Shown piece after piece: positions 63,163-64,000 of a DNA stretch of 64,000 bases. The notes under the pieces were generated by a model, which did no database searches, was not told the DNA's origin, and worked only from the letters and a program-made list of their open reading frames with translations. Where the stretch lies: assembly GCF_000422345.1 (NCBI RefSeq), contig NZ_AULP01000002.1, positions 186,001-250,000 on the forward strand, given 5' to 3'. The position numbers were made by a program, and so were the translations under genes. Source of the stretch: Neomelitea salexigens DSM 19753. Its GTDB lineage: Bacteria > Pseudomonadota > Gammaproteobacteria > Pseudomonadales > Spongiibacteraceae. Position 1 is the first letter of the stretch. Each line of letters starts with the position of its first letter.

Positions 63163-64000
63163 CTATTCAGCTTGCAGGCGAAGCTCAACACGACGGTTGC
63201 GCGCCGGCTCGGCTGAACTTACCGGCTGCGCTTCGCCATACCCTCTTGCTCGCAAACGCTCACCGCTAACCCCTTTGCTTATTAAGTAGTCGCGAACGGC
63301 TCCCGCACGGCGCTCGGACAGGCGAAGGTTATAGGCCTCGCTGCCCGAACTATCGGTATGACCGGCAATTTCAATGCGCCCCGAAGGCGCTTCACGCAGG
63401 ACATCCACCACCAAATTCAACACGGCTTTCGCAGACGGACTCAACTGCCAGCGGCCACTGGCAAAATGCACCCCATCCAGACGCAATGGGCTTGCCGATT
63501 CCAAATGACAGCCATTAGCCATTACCCGATGTGACGGCGGTGTGCTTCGGCATTGGTCGTCGCGGTCACAGACGCCATCACCATCGCCGTCACGGCAATC
63601 GAGAGGGCCGGTCTGGGCATAGGCAACTTCATAGCGGGGGTCACGGTACTCCACCTCACCCAGCGCCGGCTGATCACCGCCCTCGGCAAGGGGTCCTGCC
63701 ACCAGCGCTTGGCTCGCCGGCGCATCCATCTCCGCCAGCTGGGAGCGCTCGCGCTCAGACATTCCCAACCCAGCAGGGGCTACCGGTGCCATAGAAACTG
63801 AGCCTCCCGACAAGGAGGCGTCGAGCGCCAACACGGTTTCGTCCAGAGCCAGCCCTGTTGTATCGCTCACTGCTGTTAACACCGGCAGCAGGCCTAATGC
63901 TCGGCTCAGGTCTGCCAATAAACCAGCGTGAACAGGTGCGCTGCTGCACGCCAAAACCAGGCCGATAACCAGCAAACGTTGGCGACAAAAAGGGCTGAAC
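63163..64000 (-). CDS. OmpA-family protein with TSP3 calcium repeats (5' end outside window)
   Basis: The reading frame continues to the right edge without a stop or clear ATG; a TTG at 63975 starts inside the signal sequence (RLLVIGLVLACSSAPVHA), so the real start is upstream of the window. After the signal come a low-complexity region, a thrombospondin type 3 repeat (DCRDGDGDGVCDRDDQC) and the OmpA C-terminal peptidoglycan-binding domain (IEIAGHTDSSGSEAYNLRLSERRA, RARGYGEAQPVSSAEPARNRRVELRL). Together with the TpsB gene 38 bases downstream it belongs to a two-partner secretion locus and may hold the exported protein near the cell wall. In the signal region ACSS could also be a weak lipobox. 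Confidence 0.88.
   Translation of the reverse strand, partial: FSPFCRQRLLVIGLVLACSSAPVHAGLLADLSRALGLLPVLTAVSDTTGLALDETVLALDASLSGGSVSMAPVAPAGLGMSERERSQLAEMDAPASQALVAGPLAEGGDQPALGEVEYRDPRYEVAYAQTGPLDCRDGDGDGVCDRDDQCRSTPPSHRVMANGCHLESASPLRLDGVHFASGRWQLSPSAKAVLNLVVDVLREAPSGRIEIAGHTDSSGSEAYNLRLSERRAGAVRDYLISKGVSGERLRARGYGEAQPVSSAEPARNRRVELRLQAE

Overview
The window is chromosomal DNA of a free-living, probably marine, gammaproteobacterium. The pointers are the gene order nrdR-ribD-ribE-ribBA-ribH-nusB-thiL-pgpA, a divergent LysR/fpr pair as in Pseudomonas, PurT, RNase II, AsnS, CmoM and many outer-membrane lipoproteins. Gene content would fit the Cellvibrionales/Spongiibacteraceae, but that is inference. 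No rRNA, tRNA, CRISPR array, phage or complete insertion sequence was seen.

Layout. (1) 1-2580: ribA (cut at the left edge), a MITE-like repeat, a periplasmic retropepsin-like protease and a LysR regulator. (2) 2674-3534: a histidine-rich fatty acid hydroxylase/sterol desaturase family membrane protein. (3) 3531-9952, minus strand: a thiamine operon thiC-thiO-thiS-thiG-GST-thiDE behind a clear TPP riboswitch. (4) 10073-21016, minus strand: a type I secretion locus made of a TolC-like protein, a LapB-like ABC exporter, an HlyD adaptor, a 1463-residue repeat/RTX surface protein and two small proteins of unknown role. (5) 21335-28482, minus strand: purT and the riboflavin/nusB/thiL/pgpA/nrdR operon. 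(6) 28650-37793: a cluster of envelope proteins (lytic transglycosylase, ETEC_3214-like, COG3014-like, LpoB-like, LPP20-like, a beta-barrel and a PKD lipoprotein), ending in a strong bidirectional terminator with a second LPP20-like gene facing it. (7) 38004-47295: glyA, a DUF971 protein, phoH, rnb, asnS and a glycerophosphodiesterase/glycerol-3-phosphate dehydrogenase pair. (8) 47573-47850: two tandem, paralogous 39-40 residue membrane microproteins. (9) 48045-57754: cmoM, a nitronate monooxygenase, a second riboflavin synthase, an orphan ParA, OmpA and LEA2 lipoproteins, a secreted PHP metallohydrolase and an alpha/beta hydrolase. (10) 57891-61470: fpr/finR-like and MFS/marR divergent pairs. 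(11) 61487-64000: a two-partner secretion TpsB and an OmpA/TSP3 protein running off the right edge.

How the genes work together. Thiamine synthesis is represented almost fully (ThiC, ThiO, ThiS, ThiG, ThiD, ThiE, ThiL) and riboflavin synthesis by RibA, RibBA, RibD, RibH and two riboflavin synthases; RibBA has lost the GTP cyclohydrolase zinc cysteines, so the separate ribA presumably supplies that step. The rest of the window is dominated by envelope and export functions. The best candidates for undescribed biology are the 28.6-37.8 kb lipoprotein cluster, the tandem microproteins at 47.6 kb, the accessory proteins of the type I secretion locus, and a small inverted-repeat element whose apparent empty site occurs 58 kb away.
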